A stretch of 64,000 nucleotides of DNA from Oleisolibacter albus (lineage in GTDB: Bacteria; Pseudomonadota; Alphaproteobacteria; Azospirillales; Azospirillaceae): positions 83,649 to 147,648 of the forward strand of contig NZ_QGNJ01000011.1 in the NCBI RefSeq assembly GCF_003336875.1. The letters are read 5' to 3'. Shown here one piece after another: positions 19,163-29,401 of this stretch; position 1 is the first letter of the stretch; each line of letters begins with the position of its first letter. The notes beneath the pieces are model-generated. The model searched no databases, was not told the DNA's origin, and worked only from the letters and a program-made list of their open reading frames with translations. The position numbers and the translations under genes are program-made.

Positions 19163-19239
19163 GATTCCCGTCCCCTCTCCGCCACGACCCGCCGCTGTGA
19201 AGATAAAGGTAAAGCGAAGCCCTATCGTCCATAGGCGCC

Positions 19240-19380
19240 GGGGGGGGGGGGGGGGCGGCGGCCGGGACCCCGGCCGCGCAGGCCCGCCCCGCCGCCGCCG
19301 CACAAACCACCACCACCCCTCCCCCCACCCCCCCCCCCCCCCCCCCCCCCCCCCCGGGGGGGGGGGGGGGGGGGGGGGGG
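19240..19380. repeat. Long G and C homopolymer runs
   Basis: A run of 16 G (19240-19255), a C-rich stretch, then 28 C (19328-19355) directly followed by 25 G (19356-19380). The C and G runs would pair as one hairpin, and each could form quadruplex-type structures. Such runs are rare in finished bacterial genomes, are sequencing- and assembly-prone, and may mark a collapsed or mis-joined position between the ParE-like fragment and the transposase fragment. Confidence 0.85.
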
Positions 19381-19405
19381 CGGCGGCTGCCGGTGCCGCG
19401 GCCGG

Positions 19406-19825
19406 TCAGGACGGCCGCGCATCGAGCAGAAAATACACAGCAACAGCTATGGCCACGGTATCAGCAACACGAATGGCAGCACCACGGGCGGCAAAATAGC
19501 GGCCTTGAACGCGGACCATCAATTTTCCCGCCAACATGACAGCGGTTCCTGCCCCGGCCAGCAGTCCCAACGGCATCGCTGCACTCCTGCCGGTAACAAG
19601 ATAGCCGGCGAGGGTGGCGATCACACGGTTGAAGCGATTGTAAACCGTGGTCGGGGAGCCATATTCTGGCGGACAGTCCTTCCAGCGGCAGCCGCTCTTC
19701 AGGACGTGGATGATCCCGCTGATGATGCGCCGGTCATCAACACGCAGCGCACAATACCTGTGTTCGGGAAGGTGCGGCTCAATCGCTGCCCACGCCGCGT
19801 CCGATAGCCAGCAACTCTCCCGCAT
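19406..19825 (-). pseudogene. IS5-type transposase, truncated and chimeric
   Basis: The first 70 residues are a clear IS5-group transposase N-terminus: LSDAAWAAIEPHLPEH, then DRRIISGIIHVLKSGCRWKD and YGSPTTVYNRFNR. At that point a full transposase would continue into the DDE domain. Instead the frame runs into an unrelated hydrophobic stretch of about 68 residues and stops; no DDE residues are present. Downstream lies the homopolymer block. The element is therefore dead, either truncated by rearrangement or broken by an assembly join. Its original left end seems preserved just upstream of the start. Confidence 0.75.
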
Positions 19826-19852
19826 TCATTCCGCCAAGGCCTAATCAACACC

Positions 19853-19869
19853 TTGGAATCGCATTCTCA
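19853..19869. mobile_element. Possible terminal end of the IS5-type element
   Basis: The sequence TGGAATCGCATTCTCAG, about 30-45 bases before the transposase start, looks like the GAGAATGCGATTCCA terminal repeat common in IS5-group elements. The opposite end is not found, in keeping with truncation. The assignment is by resemblance only. Confidence 0.35.
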
Positions 19870-19902
19870 GCGCAATTTCAACATGCTGTGCGGGTTTCGA
19901 CC

Positions 19903-21091
<1,189 letters not shown>

Positions 21092-21093
<2 letters not shown>

Positions 21094-21730
21094 AGACGCT
21101 TAGGGAAAGCTGTTGCGAAATGGGCGCAAAAGAACGCCGATGTTCCGGCGTAACACCAAGCCGCCGGATGGCCTCGCGATGCTGGGCGGTGCCATAGCCG
21201 GCATTACGCTCCCACCCATATCCGGGGTATCGGGCCGCCAGTTCCCCCATGATCTTGTCCCTGGTCACTTTGGCCAGGATGCTGGCCGCGGCGATGGACA
21301 GGCTGAGCGCGTCGCCCTCCACCAGGCATTCCACCCGCGCCACCGGCAAGGGCGGGCGCTGGTTGCCGTCGACCAGCGCCACGGCCGGCACCATCCGGGC
21401 CGGACCCAGCGCCTCCACCGCCCGGCGCATGGCCAGGAAGGTGGCCTGGAGGATGTTGATCTCGTCGATCTCCGCCACGCTGGCGCTGCCGATGCCATAG
21501 GCCAGGGCGTTGGCGGTGATGGTGTCGAACAGCGCGTCGCGCCGGGCCGGCTTCAGCGCCTTGCTGTCGTCGATGCCGGCGCACCAGGCGGGAATGCCGG
21601 TTCCGGTGGGCAGGATCACGGCCGCGGCCACCACCGGGCCGGCCAGCGGACCGCGCCCGGCCTCGTCCACCCCGCAGACAAGGGCGGTGGAGGCATGGCC
21701 GAGACGGTGTTCATGGGAGAGATCGGGCAT
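21092..21730 (-). CDS. rnhB: Ribonuclease HII
   Basis: This 212-residue enzyme cuts the RNA strand of RNA-DNA hybrids and starts ribonucleotide excision repair in the cytosol. The metal-binding GVDEAGRGPLAGPVVAAAV block (Asp22, Glu23) is at the N-terminus, with VDGN and the SLSIAAASILAKVTRD block further on. The length matches the family. I use the ATG ending at 21730 (MPDLSHEH); the open frame extends 19 codons upstream without family character. It ends about 97 bases before ccrM, with which it probably forms a unit, an arrangement seen in other alphaproteobacteria. Confidence 0.93.
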
Positions 21731-21830
21731 GGGGCAGGGGTTTGCCCCAGCGGCCGGCCGGCGGCAAGGGGATTGTGGGATCTGCATCCTTTGATTTATA
21801 TGTAGAAATACTTATACAAGTAAGAGGCGG

Positions 21831-22028
21831 GTGGTGCCGACGCTCAGGCGTTTCAGCAACTGTTCGCTCTGCCTGTTCCCCCAGGACCACAATCCACCCC
21901 ATGTCCATCTGCCCGGCCCCGGCTTCACGGCCCGTCTGGGCGAGGATGATTACAGTGTGGAGTGGGCGGGCGACATGGCCCTTCCCTGCACCAGGCTGGG
22001 AGACCGGGCGCAGCAGCAGGCGGCCTGA
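21831..22028 (+). CDS. DUF4160 domain protein
   Basis: This is a short protein of 65 residues starting with GTG. The segment FPQDHNPPHVHLPG is the hallmark of DUF4160 (asp-His-Asn-Pro-Pro-His-x-His), followed by a typical strand with an acidic patch (GEDDYSVEW). DUF4160 proteins often sit next to DUF2442 partners in small toxin-antitoxin-like pairs, but no DUF2442 gene is seen here; hemN follows. GAGG lies a few bases before the start and the leader is A+T-rich. Function unknown. A start at the second GTG (21834) is equally possible. Confidence 0.6.
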   Translation: MVPTLRRFSNCSLCLFPQDHNPPHVHLPGPGFTARLGEDDYSVEWAGDMALPCTRLGDRAQQQAA

Positions 22029-22131
22029 CCCGCTGGCTGACCTGTCAGCCGATCGGTCGGCGGATTGCGCCAGATCAAAGCGATTGTTCGGCAACCGACG
22101 CATCCTCCCGCCCGTCGCAAGGAGTGAGAGC

Positions 22132-23484
22132 ATGCATCCGGACCTCGTCGCCAAGTACCGCGGCCAGCGCGTCCCCCGTTACACCAGCTATCCGCCGTCG
22201 CCGCATTTCTCCGCGGCGGTGACCAACGAGACCTATCGCGGCTGGCTGGCCGGGCTGGAGCCGACGGCGACCCTGTCGCTCTATCTGCATGTGCCCTTCT
22301 GCCGTTCCATGTGCTGGTATTGCGGCTGCCACACCACCATCGTCCGCCAGGACGAGCCGATCCGCCACTATCTGGCCGGGCTGACGCGGGAGGCCGAGAC
22401 GGTGGCCGGGCTGCTGCCGGACGGGCCGCGGGTGACGCATCTGCATTTCGGCGGCGGCACCCCGACGCTGATGCCGGCGGACGCCTTCACCGCGCTGATG
22501 GACGGGCTGCGCCAGCGCTTCCGCTTCGCCGACGATGCCGAACTGGCCATCGAGATCGACCCGCGCACCCTGACCGCCGCCATGCCGGCCGTGCTGGCGG
22601 CGGGGGGCATCACCCGCGCCTCGCTGGGGGTGCAGAGCTTCGATCCGGCGGTGCAGGCCGCCATCAACCGCATCCAGCCGCCGGAACAGACGGCGGCGGC
22701 CGTGCAGGGCCTGCGGGCCGCCGGCGTGCGCGGCATCAATCTCGACCTGATCTACGGCCTGCCGCGCCAGAGCGTGGCCAGCTGCCTGGATACGGTGGAG
22801 AAGGCGGTCGCCCTGCGGCCGGACCGGCTGTCGGTGTTCGGCTATGCCCATATGCCCGGCTTCAAGGCCCATCAGGGCCGCATCGAGGAGGTGGACCTGC
22901 CCGATGCCGACGAGCGGCTGCGCCAGCTTGTGGCCATCGAGGAGGCGCTGCTGGCTGCCGGCTATGTGCGGATCGGCATGGACCATTTCGCCCGCCCTGA
23001 CGACGCCATCGCCATCGCCGCCCGCACCGGCACGCTGCGCCGGAACTTCCAGGGCTACACCACCGACGGGGCCGATGCGCTGATCGGGCTGGGCGCCTCG
23101 GCCATCGGGCGGCTGCCGCAGGGCTTCGTCGCCAATGTGGTGCCCGTGCCCGGCTATCTGAAGGCCGTGGAGCAGACCGGGCTGGCCGTGGGCCGCGGCT
23201 TCGCCGTCAGCGTCGAGGACCGGCTGCGGGCCGAGCTGATCGAGCGGGTCATGTGCCGGTTCGAGGTGGATGTGGCCGCGGTGGCGGGCCGCTACGGGCT
23301 GGACAGCGCCCTGGTGCTGCCGGCGGCGGCGGAGCTGGAACGGCTGGTGGCGGACGGGCTGGTGGAGGTGCGGGGCACCCACATCCAGGTGCGCGAGGCG
23401 GCCCGGCCGCTTGTCCGCAGCGTGGCTGCCCTGTTCGACGCCTATCTCGACCCCGAGGGCGGGCGGCACAGCAAGGCGATCTGA
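22132..23484 (+). CDS. hemN: Oxygen-independent coproporphyrinogen III oxidase
   Basis: This 450-residue radical SAM enzyme decarboxylates coproporphyrinogen III to protoporphyrinogen IX without oxygen, in heme synthesis. The 4Fe-4S motif CRSMCWYC (Cys57, Cys61, Cys64) is followed by the extra CGCH usual in HemN. The AdoMet-side HFGGGTPTLM is present, as is YTSYPPSPHF at the N-terminus, marking true HemN instead of HemW. AAGGAG sits about eight bases before the ATG at 22132; the open frame runs on upstream only by chance. The neighbours are unrelated, so it is probably a single transcript. Confidence 0.95.
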   Translation: MHPDLVAKYRGQRVPRYTSYPPSPHFSAAVTNETYRGWLAGLEPTATLSLYLHVPFCRSMCWYCGCHTTIVRQDEPIRHYLAGLTREAETVAGLLPDGPRVTHLHFGGGTPTLMPADAFTALMDGLRQRFRFADDAELAIEIDPRTLTAAMPAVLAAGGITRASLGVQSFDPAVQAAINRIQPPEQTAAAVQGLRAAGVRGINLDLIYGLPRQSVASCLDTVEKAVALRPDRLSVFGYAHMPGFKAHQGRIEEVDLPDADERLRQLVAIEEALLAAGYVRIGMDHFARPDDAIAIAARTGTLRRNFQGYTTDGADALIGLGASAIGRLPQGFVANVVPVPGYLKAVEQTGLAVGRGFAVSVEDRLRAELIERVMCRFEVDVAAVAGRYGLDSALVLPAAAELERLVADGLVEVRGTHIQVREAARPLVRSVAALFDAYLDPEGGRHSKAI

Positions 23485-23496
23485 GCGGCCGCGCGG

Positions 23497-23514
23497 CCGG
23501 GGCCTGCGCCCCGG
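23497..23514. terminator. Hairpin between convergent hemN and yeiH-like genes
   Basis: A 7-bp perfect stem (CCGGGGC with GCCCCGG, four-base loop) lies in the 44-base gap between the two convergent genes. No T-run follows on either strand, so it is a modest candidate for a shared terminator. Confidence 0.4.
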
Positions 23515-23528
23515 TTCCCCCGTCTCCG

Positions 23529-24548
23529 TCAGGGCAGGTGCAAGAGCGCGATCAGCCCCAGGCTGAACCCCAGCAGGGCCAGCAGCGACAGGCTGGCGGC
23601 CAGGACCACCCGCCCGCCGGCGGCGGCCAGGGTGCGCAGATCGACGCTCAGGCCCAGCCCGGCCATGGCCAGCAGGGTCAGGCCATGGCTGCCCAGCCCG
23701 GCCAGCTCCGCCGCCGCCGCCGGGACCAGACCGGCGGCGCGCAGAGCCGCGGTGGCGGCGAATCCCAGGATGAACCAGGGCAGCAGCGCCGTGCGCGGCG
23801 CGTCCACGCGCCGGCGCGGCCCGCCGCCCAGGCTGCCCAGCAGGCTGAGCCCCAGCAGCACCGGCCCCAGCAGCATGACCCGCACCAGCTTCACCAGCGT
23901 GCCCAGATGCAGGCTGACGGCGCCGGCCGCCGCCGTGGCCGCCAGCACCTGCGGCACGGCGTAGACGGTGAGGCCGGCCAGCACCCCGTACTGGCTGGGG
24001 CTGGACACCAGCGGGCCTTGACTCAACGGCAGCAGCAGCACGGCGCCCACGCCCAGCACGGCGGTGAAGGCCAGGGCCGCCGTCGTCTCCCTGTCCCGGG
24101 CCCCGACCACGGGGGCGGCGGCGGCGATGGCGGTGTTGCCGCAGATGGAATTGCCGCAGGCCACCAGCAGGGCCAGCCGGTGGCCCAGCCCCAGCGTGCG
24201 CCCGATGCCGTAGCTGGTCAGCAGCGACAGGGCCACCAGCATGGCGATGCCGCCCAGCAACCCCGGCCCGACCGCCAGCAGGGCCTGGGTGTCCAGCGTG
24301 GCGCCCAGCAGGATGATGGCCAGTTCCAGCGGCAGCTTGGCGGCGAAATGGATGCCGGCGCCATGGGCACGCAGGCCGGGCCGGGCGCTGCGCAGCAGGG
24401 TCCCGACCAGGATGGCCAGCACCAGCCCGTCCAGCCAGACCCGGCCGGCCAGGGCCTGCTGGGCCTGCTGAAGCAGAAGGGCTGTGGCGGAGACGGCCAG
24501 GGCAAGGGCAAGGCCGGTGACGAGTGGACGGGAGGATGTGATCGGCAT
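23529..24548 (-). CDS. YeiH-family putative sulfate exporter
   Basis: This 339-residue inner-membrane protein has about ten hydrophobic helices and belongs to the YeiH/UPF0324 family. Family motifs visible are AKLPLELAIILLGATLD and the LVACGNSICGNTAIAAAAP stretch in a re-entrant region. Members are proposed to export sulfate or related anions, but the substrate is poorly established. It is divergent from a LysR-type gene, the same pairing as yeiH-yeiE in E. coli, so the regulator probably controls it. Confidence 0.85.
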   Translation of the reverse strand: MPITSSRPLVTGLALALAVSATALLLQQAQQALAGRVWLDGLVLAILVGTLLRSARPGLRAHGAGIHFAAKLPLELAIILLGATLDTQALLAVGPGLLGGIAMLVALSLLTSYGIGRTLGLGHRLALLVACGNSICGNTAIAAAAPVVGARDRETTAALAFTAVLGVGAVLLLPLSQGPLVSSPSQYGVLAGLTVYAVPQVLAATAAAGAVSLHLGTLVKLVRVMLLGPVLLGLSLLGSLGGGPRRRVDAPRTALLPWFILGFAATAALRAAGLVPAAAAELAGLGSHGLTLLAMAGLGLSVDLRTLAAAGGRVVLAASLSLLALLGFSLGLIALLHLP

Positions 24549-24687
24549 GAGATGCTTCGGGGTGACGGAACCGGCGCCACCCTGCGCTGTGGCAATTCAG
24601 CAATCCAACGCATCGTTTTTGTGGTTATGATCGGAGAAATCGAATGATTGTCCGGCCCCCCCGGACCGGCATGGCCGCGGATCGAGC
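24549..24687. promoter_or_regulatory. Divergent yeiH-like/lysR promoter region
   Basis: This 139-base gap holds both promoters. An A+T-rich patch around 24610-24650 includes ATCGTTTTTGTGGTTATGAT, bounded by ATC and GAT as in the T-N11-A type boxes of LysR regulators. The placement suits control of both genes by the LysR protein; the exact box is a guess. Confidence 0.4.
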
Positions 24688-25584
24688 ATGACGCTGGAGC
24701 AGTTGCGCATCTTCCTGGCCGTGGCCGAGCGCGAGCATGTGACCCGCGCCGCCGAGGCGTTGAACCTGACCCAGTCCGCGGTCAGTGCGGCCATCCGGGC
24801 GCTGGAGGCCCGCCATGCCGTGACCCTGCTGCACCGGGTCGGGCGGCGGGTGGCGCTGACCGAGGCCGGACGCCTGTTCAAGGCCGAGGCGGAGGCGGTG
24901 CTGGCCCGGGTGGACCGGGCGGAACGGCTGCTGGCCGATCTGGCCGGGCTGCGGCTTGGCCGGCTGACCCTGGGGGCCAGCCAGACCGTGGCCAGCTATT
25001 GGCTGCCGCGGCTGCTGGTGCGCTTCCGCCAGCAGCATCCCGGCATCGCGCTGTCGCTGACCGTGGGCAACACCAGCGCCATCGCCCGCGCCGTGCATGA
25101 CGGCAGCGCCGATCTGGGTCTGGTGGAGGGGGAGGTGGATGATCCAGCCCTGCAGGCTCTGCCGGTGGCAGACGACCGGCTGGTCATCGTGGTGGCCCCG
25201 GGCCATCCCTGGGCGGCCGAACCCAACCCGGCCCGGCCCCGCGACCTGGGCGGCACCGACTGGGTCATGCGCGAGCCGGGGTCGGGCACCCGCTCCGCCT
25301 TCGTCCAGGCGCTGCGCGGGCTGGGCCAGGAGCCGGAGACGCTGCGGGTGCTGCTGGAACTGCCCTCCAACGAGGCGGTCTGTGCCGCCGTGGCCGCCGG
25401 CGCCGGGGCGGCGGCCCTGTCCATCCATGTGGTGGAACCGCTGGTGACCGAGGGGCGGCTGCGTGTGGTGGGGCCGGCCCTGCCGCTGCGGCGCTTCGTG
25501 CTGCTGACCCACCGCGAGCGGCACCGGACCCAGGCGGCGGAGGCCATGATCCGGCTGCTCAAGGCGGCGCCCTGGTCGGGCTGA
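24688..25584 (+). CDS. LysR-family transcriptional regulator
   Basis: This 298-residue regulator has an N-terminal winged helix-turn-helix (residues 1-60: LEQLRIFLAVAEREHVTRAA, then LNLTQSAVSAAIRALE) and a C-terminal co-inducer domain of the CysB/CbbR type from about residue 90 (LTLGASQTVASYWLPRLL). By its divergent position it should control the YeiH-like exporter, as YeiE does in enterobacteria. The inducer is unknown; sulfur compounds are a reasonable guess from the pairing only. Confidence 0.9.
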   Translation: MTLEQLRIFLAVAEREHVTRAAEALNLTQSAVSAAIRALEARHAVTLLHRVGRRVALTEAGRLFKAEAEAVLARVDRAERLLADLAGLRLGRLTLGASQTVASYWLPRLLVRFRQQHPGIALSLTVGNTSAIARAVHDGSADLGLVEGEVDDPALQALPVADDRLVIVVAPGHPWAAEPNPARPRDLGGTDWVMREPGSGTRSAFVQALRGLGQEPETLRVLLELPSNEAVCAAVAAGAGAAALSIHVVEPLVTEGRLRVVGPALPLRRFVLLTHRERHRTQAAEAMIRLLKAAPWSG

Positions 25585-25661
25585 GACGCCATGGGCATGG
25601 ACGGGGCCTGAGCAAAAGGGGCATGGTCGCCCCTTATTCCCGTCACTGACCGTTGAAAGCC

Positions 25662-26555
25662 ATGTCCCTGTTCCGTTCCGTCCTGGTCGGCGGTGCCGCG
25701 TCCGCCGCCGCCGTTCTGGCCCTGCTCCCCAGTTCCGGTTCCGCCGATACCGTGCGGACGGCGCCGCCGGTGGCCGCCGCACCGGTCGCCGAGCAAGCCG
25801 CGCCCGCAAACGATCCGCGCCTGAACGCCACCTTGTTCATGCAGGTGTCGGAGGAGATGCAGCGGTTGTCGCGGCAATCCTTTGCCCTGGCGGCCCTGCG
25901 GCTGCCGGCCGCCCTTGACGAGCCGGGCTCGGCGGCGCTGGAACAGGCCGATGGCGGCGCCGGCAAGCCCCCGGCCGTGATCTTCGACGTGGATGAGACG
26001 GTGCTGGACAACAGCCCGGCCCAGGCCCGCGCCATCCTGGCCGGCGAGCGCGCCTTCAACCTGGACTCCTGGGACAAATGGGTCGGTGAGCGGGCGGCCA
26101 AGGCCATGCCGGGCGCCGTGGATTTCGTGGCCGAGCTGCGCCGGCGCAAGGTGCGCGTGGTCTTCATCACCAACCGCGAGTGCCGTCCGCGTGCCGCCCA
26201 GCCGGGGGAGGCCTGCCCGCAGCAGGCCGATACGCTGGCCAATCTGCGCAGCGCCGGCCTGGGTCCGGTCGATCCGGCCGACCTGATGCTGAAGGGCCAG
26301 AAGAAGGACTGGCCCAGCGAGAAGGCCAGCCGGCGTGAGACAGTGGCCAGCACCCACCGCATCGTCATGTCGGTGGGCGACCAGTTCAGCGACTTCATGC
26401 CGGTGACCCGCAGCCAGGGGCCGGAGGAGCGCCAGCGCCTGGCCGCCGCGCATGAGGATCTGTGGCGGACCCGCTGGATCGTCATTCCCAACCCCAGCTA
26501 CGGCGCCTGGCTGGACGCCCTGCCCGAGCCGGCGACACGCGCCCTGCGTCCCTGA
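25662..26555 (+). CDS. Periplasmic HAD acid phosphatase (e(P4)/class B-C-like)
   Basis: The 297-residue product is an exported phosphatase related to lipoprotein e(P4) acid phosphatases. A signal peptide covers about the first 26 residues; unlike e(P4) itself I see no lipobox cysteine, so it is probably soluble in the periplasm. The catalytic DVDETVLDNSP (DxDxT), FITNREC and VGDQFSDF motifs are in order. Such enzymes release phosphate from nucleotides or small phosphomonoesters. I use the ATG at 25662 over a TTG three codons earlier. No operon partner is evident. Confidence 0.87.
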   Translation: MSLFRSVLVGGAASAAAVLALLPSSGSADTVRTAPPVAAAPVAEQAAPANDPRLNATLFMQVSEEMQRLSRQSFALAALRLPAALDEPGSAALEQADGGAGKPPAVIFDVDETVLDNSPAQARAILAGERAFNLDSWDKWVGERAAKAMPGAVDFVAELRRRKVRVVFITNRECRPRAAQPGEACPQQADTLANLRSAGLGPVDPADLMLKGQKKDWPSEKASRRETVASTHRIVMSVGDQFSDFMPVTRSQGPEERQRLAAAHEDLWRTRWIVIPNPSYGAWLDALPEPATRALRP

Positions 26556-26645
26556 GACGGCGGGACCGGCGCCAGGGACCGGCCCGGAGCCTCCAGCCAT
26601 TCTGTTCCTGTTGTGTTCTTGTCCGCCGCCCGTTAGTCTGTGGCC

Positions 26646-27722
26646 ATGGACGAGCTGCGGCGACAGGCGCTGAAGGGGCGGGGGGCCATCAGCAACGACA
26701 GCTCCCGCTATGAGCGGGAGCGTCGGGTGCTGGTCGATGACGGCTGGAGCGACCATGCCGACCTGCAGGCTGCGGTGCGCACCACGGTGCAGACGGACAC
26801 GGCCCGCCGCATCATCGCCCGCAACGACAGTCCCGACATCCCCTTCGACCAGTCGGTCAATCCCTATCGCGGCTGCGAGCACGCCTGCATCTATTGCTTC
26901 GCCCGGCCGAGCCACGCCTATCTCGGCCTGTCGCCGGGGCTGGATTTCGAGACGCGGCTGTTCGCCAAGCGCGACGCCGCCGCCCTGCTGGCGCGGGAAC
27001 TGCGGTCGCGGACCTATGTCTGCCGGCCGCTGGCCCTGGGGGCCAACACCGACCCCTATCAGCCCGCCGAGCGGGAGGAGCGCATCACCCGGTCGGTGCT
27101 GGAGGTCTGCCGCGACTTCAGGCAGCCCGTCAGCATCGTCACCAAATCAGCCCTGGTCCTGCGCGACCTGGACATCCTGGCGCCGATGGCGGCGGAGGGG
27201 CTGGCCCATGTGGCGGTCAGCATCACCAGCCTGGACCGGGATCTGGCCCGGCGCATGGAACCGCGGGCCGCGACCCCGCCGCGGCGGCTGGAAACCATCC
27301 GGGCGCTGACGGCGGCGGGGGTGCGGGTGGCCGTGCTGGCCAGCCCCATGATCCCGGCCCTGAACGACCAGGAGCTGGAGGCCATCCTGGAGGCGGCGGC
27401 GGCGGCCGGGGCCAGCCGGGCCGCCTATATCCTGCTGCGGCTGCCGCTGGAGATCGCCGACCTGTTCACGGAATGGCTGCGCACCCATTATCCCGACCGG
27501 GCCGAGCGGGTGCTGAGCCTGGTGCGGCAGAGCCGCGACGGCGCGCTCTACCGCGCGCAATGGGGCACGCGGATGAAGGGGACCGGCCCCTATGCCGAGA
27601 TGTTGCGGGCCCGCTTCCATCTGGCCTGCAAGCGACTGGGCTACGCCGCCCGCGGCTGGGATCTGGATTGCAGCCGCTTCCGCCCGCCGCCGGAACCGGG
27701 GGAGCAGATGGCCCTGTTCTGA
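26646..27722 (+). CDS. PA0069-family radical SAM protein
   Basis: This 358-residue protein belongs to the PA0069 family, related to spore photoproduct lyase-like radical SAM proteins. The iron-sulfur motif is CEHACIYC (Cys77, Cys81, Cys84), preceded by NPYRG and followed by FARPSHAYLG. The ALGANTDPYQP and ASPMIPALND stretches also fit the family. Members are widespread but have no proven reaction; DNA-photoproduct repair has been suggested by distant similarity. The ATG at 26646 is preferred to a GTG two codons earlier; no strong Shine-Dalgarno is visible. Confidence 0.87.
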   Translation: MDELRRQALKGRGAISNDSSRYERERRVLVDDGWSDHADLQAAVRTTVQTDTARRIIARNDSPDIPFDQSVNPYRGCEHACIYCFARPSHAYLGLSPGLDFETRLFAKRDAAALLARELRSRTYVCRPLALGANTDPYQPAEREERITRSVLEVCRDFRQPVSIVTKSALVLRDLDILAPMAAEGLAHVAVSITSLDRDLARRMEPRAATPPRRLETIRALTAAGVRVAVLASPMIPALNDQELEAILEAAAAAGASRAAYILLRLPLEIADLFTEWLRTHYPDRAERVLSLVRQSRDGALYRAQWGTRMKGTGPYAEMLRARFHLACKRLGYAARGWDLDCSRFRPPPEPGEQMALF

Positions 27723-27761
27723 CGGATGCCGATGGCGGCAGGCACCGGCGTCCGGCCGGGA

Positions 27762-28475
27762 TCAGACGGCGCGGTCGGCGGCCATGGTCAGGGTGATCAG
27801 CGTGCCCTCGTCGCGGAGGATGTCGAGGCGGGCCCCCAGGTCGGCGGCCAGGGACCGCACCAGGAACAGGCCGCTGCTGCCGAGGGCCAGGGTCTTGTCG
27901 GAAATGCCGATGCCATCGTCACGCACCGACAGGGTCAGGCGCCCGCCATCCACGCGCAGCGCCACCTGGACGCGCCCGCTGCGCCGGTCGCGGAAGGCGT
28001 AGCGCAGGGCGTTGCCGATCAGCTCGTTGGCGATGAGGGCCAGCGGGATGGCCGCGCTGGTGAGGATGTCCGGCGCATCGGTCGTGACCTGGATGGCGAT
28101 GCGCCGTTCCGCCGCCTCCAGCGCCTCGGCCAGGGCCCCCACCAGATCCCGCAGCAGGCGGCCGAGATCCAGCGACTTGCCGTCGCCGGAGTCCGACACC
28201 AGCCGGTGGGCCCGGCCCATGGCGGCGATGCGGCTGCGCGTCAGCTCCAGCGCGGCGCGCACGGCCGGATCGCGCATTTCCCGCATCTGCAGGCTGATCA
28301 GGCTGGTGATCGACCCCGATGTGCTGCGCGCCCGGTGCAGGGCCGCCCGCAGCAGCAGGTCCTTCCGGGCCAGTTCCCGCCGGAGATGATCGATTTCCGC
28401 CCGCAGGATGTCCGGATCGTCGGGCCCGGCCTCCGGACCCTGTGCCACCAAGACAGACTGCCCGGCCTTCCCCAT
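27762..28475 (-). CDS. Orphan histidine kinase, HWE/HisKA_2 type
   Basis: This 237-residue cytosolic kinase has no membrane segment or recognisable sensor domain. A coiled-coil-like N-terminus leads to the phosphoacceptor helix LHRARSTSGSITSLISLQ (His47), which differs from the common HRVKNNLQ version. The ATPase part has the N box ANELIGNALRY, DDGIG and GSSGLFLV. Such kinases usually feed the general stress response or a separate regulator, but no response regulator is nearby. GGAGGG eight bases before the ATG ending at 28475 supports that start over the longer frame. Confidence 0.8.
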   Translation of the reverse strand: MGKAGQSVLVAQGPEAGPDDPDILRAEIDHLRRELARKDLLLRAALHRARSTSGSITSLISLQMREMRDPAVRAALELTRSRIAAMGRAHRLVSDSGDGKSLDLGRLLRDLVGALAEALEAAERRIAIQVTTDAPDILTSAAIPLALIANELIGNALRYAFRDRRSGRVQVALRVDGGRLTLSVRDDGIGISDKTLALGSSGLFLVRSLAADLGARLDILRDEGTLITLTMAADRAV

Positions 28476-28714
28476 CTGAACTCCCTCCGCATAGGCAGAC
28501 GATCGCAACCGGTGCGGCCGGCCTCCGTGCCGGTCAGTGATGCCACAGCGCGCGCCGCGGGTCCGGGGTCCGGATGGATGTCCTACCAGAGGGTTCAGGG
28601 CGGCGGCGGCGCGGTATCCCCGACGATCACGCGGATGCGATCACCAGCCGTCTTGCCGCGCCGGTGCGGATGGGCTTTGCTGGCCCCGGCCTATTCGTTA
28701 ACGAGGGAAGCATC

Positions 28715-29401
28715 ATGGGCTTCGTCATTGCCGCACCGGACCAGCCGAGCCTTGCCGTGGCCGGTGGGGATGGACGGTTTCCGGTGCGCCGGATCTACTG
28801 CGTTGGCCGCAACTATGCCGACCATGCCCGCGAGATGGGGGCCGACCCCGTGCGGGAGCCGCCCTTCTTCTTCATGAAGCCGGCCGACGCCGTCATGCCG
28901 GACGGGGCGGACATCCCCTATCCGCCGGGGACCGCCAACCTGCACCATGAGGTGGAGCTGGTGGCCGCCATCGGCGCCACGGGCCGCGATGTGGCCGTGG
29001 AGAAGGCGCTGGATCTGGTCTGGGGCTATGGCGTCGGCAACGACCTGACCCGGCGCGACCTGCAGGGCCAGGCCAAGGCCAAGGGCCATCCCTGGGACGT
29101 GGGCAAGGGCTTCGACCATTCCGCCCCGGTGTCGCCCTTGCGTCCGGTGACGGAGATCGGGCATCCGGCCACCGGCGCCATCGCCCTGTCGGTCAACGGG
29201 ACCCTGCGCCAGCAGGGCGATCTCGGCGACATGATCTGGTCTGTGGCCGAAATCATCGCCCACCTGTCCCGTCTGTTCGTGCTGCAGCCGGGCGACCTGA
29301 TCTTCACCGGCACCCCGGCCGGCGTCGGCGCGGTGGTGGCGGGCGACGTGATTGAGGCCTCCATCGCCGGCGTCGGGCGCCTGCGCAACCGGGTGGTCTG
29401 A
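28715..29401 (+). CDS. Fumarylacetoacetate hydrolase family protein
   Basis: This 228-residue cytosolic hydrolase cleaves C-C bonds in acylpyruvates. The length and the [17 protein letters not shown] and [12 protein letters not shown] blocks fit the short fumarylpyruvate/maleylpyruvate hydrolase branch. Metal-binding acidic residues in HHEVELV and the [11 protein letters not shown] motif are present. The ATG at 28715 starts the conserved region; the open frame extends upstream without similarity. No aromatic ring-cleavage genes are nearby, so the exact substrate is open. Confidence 0.87.
   Translation: MGFVIAAPDQPSLAVAGGDGRFPVRRIYCVGRNYADHAREMGADPVREPPFFFMKPADAVMPDGADIPYPPGTANLHHEVELVAAIGATGRDVAVEKALDLVWGYGVGNDLTRRDLQGQAKAKGHPWDVGKGFDHSAPVSPLRPVTEIGHPATGAIALSVNGTLRQQGDLGDMIWSVAEIIAHLSRLFVLQPGDLIFTGTPAGVGAVVAGDVIEASIAGVGRLRNRVV

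Noticed and set aside
19197..19499. Frames with poly-Gly/poly-Pro across the G/C runs
   Set aside because: They exist only because homopolymers contain no stop codons.
22075..24603. 842-codon minus-strand frame over hemN and the exporter gene
   Set aside because: It is antisense to hemN and out of frame with the exporter; no conserved domain is visible.
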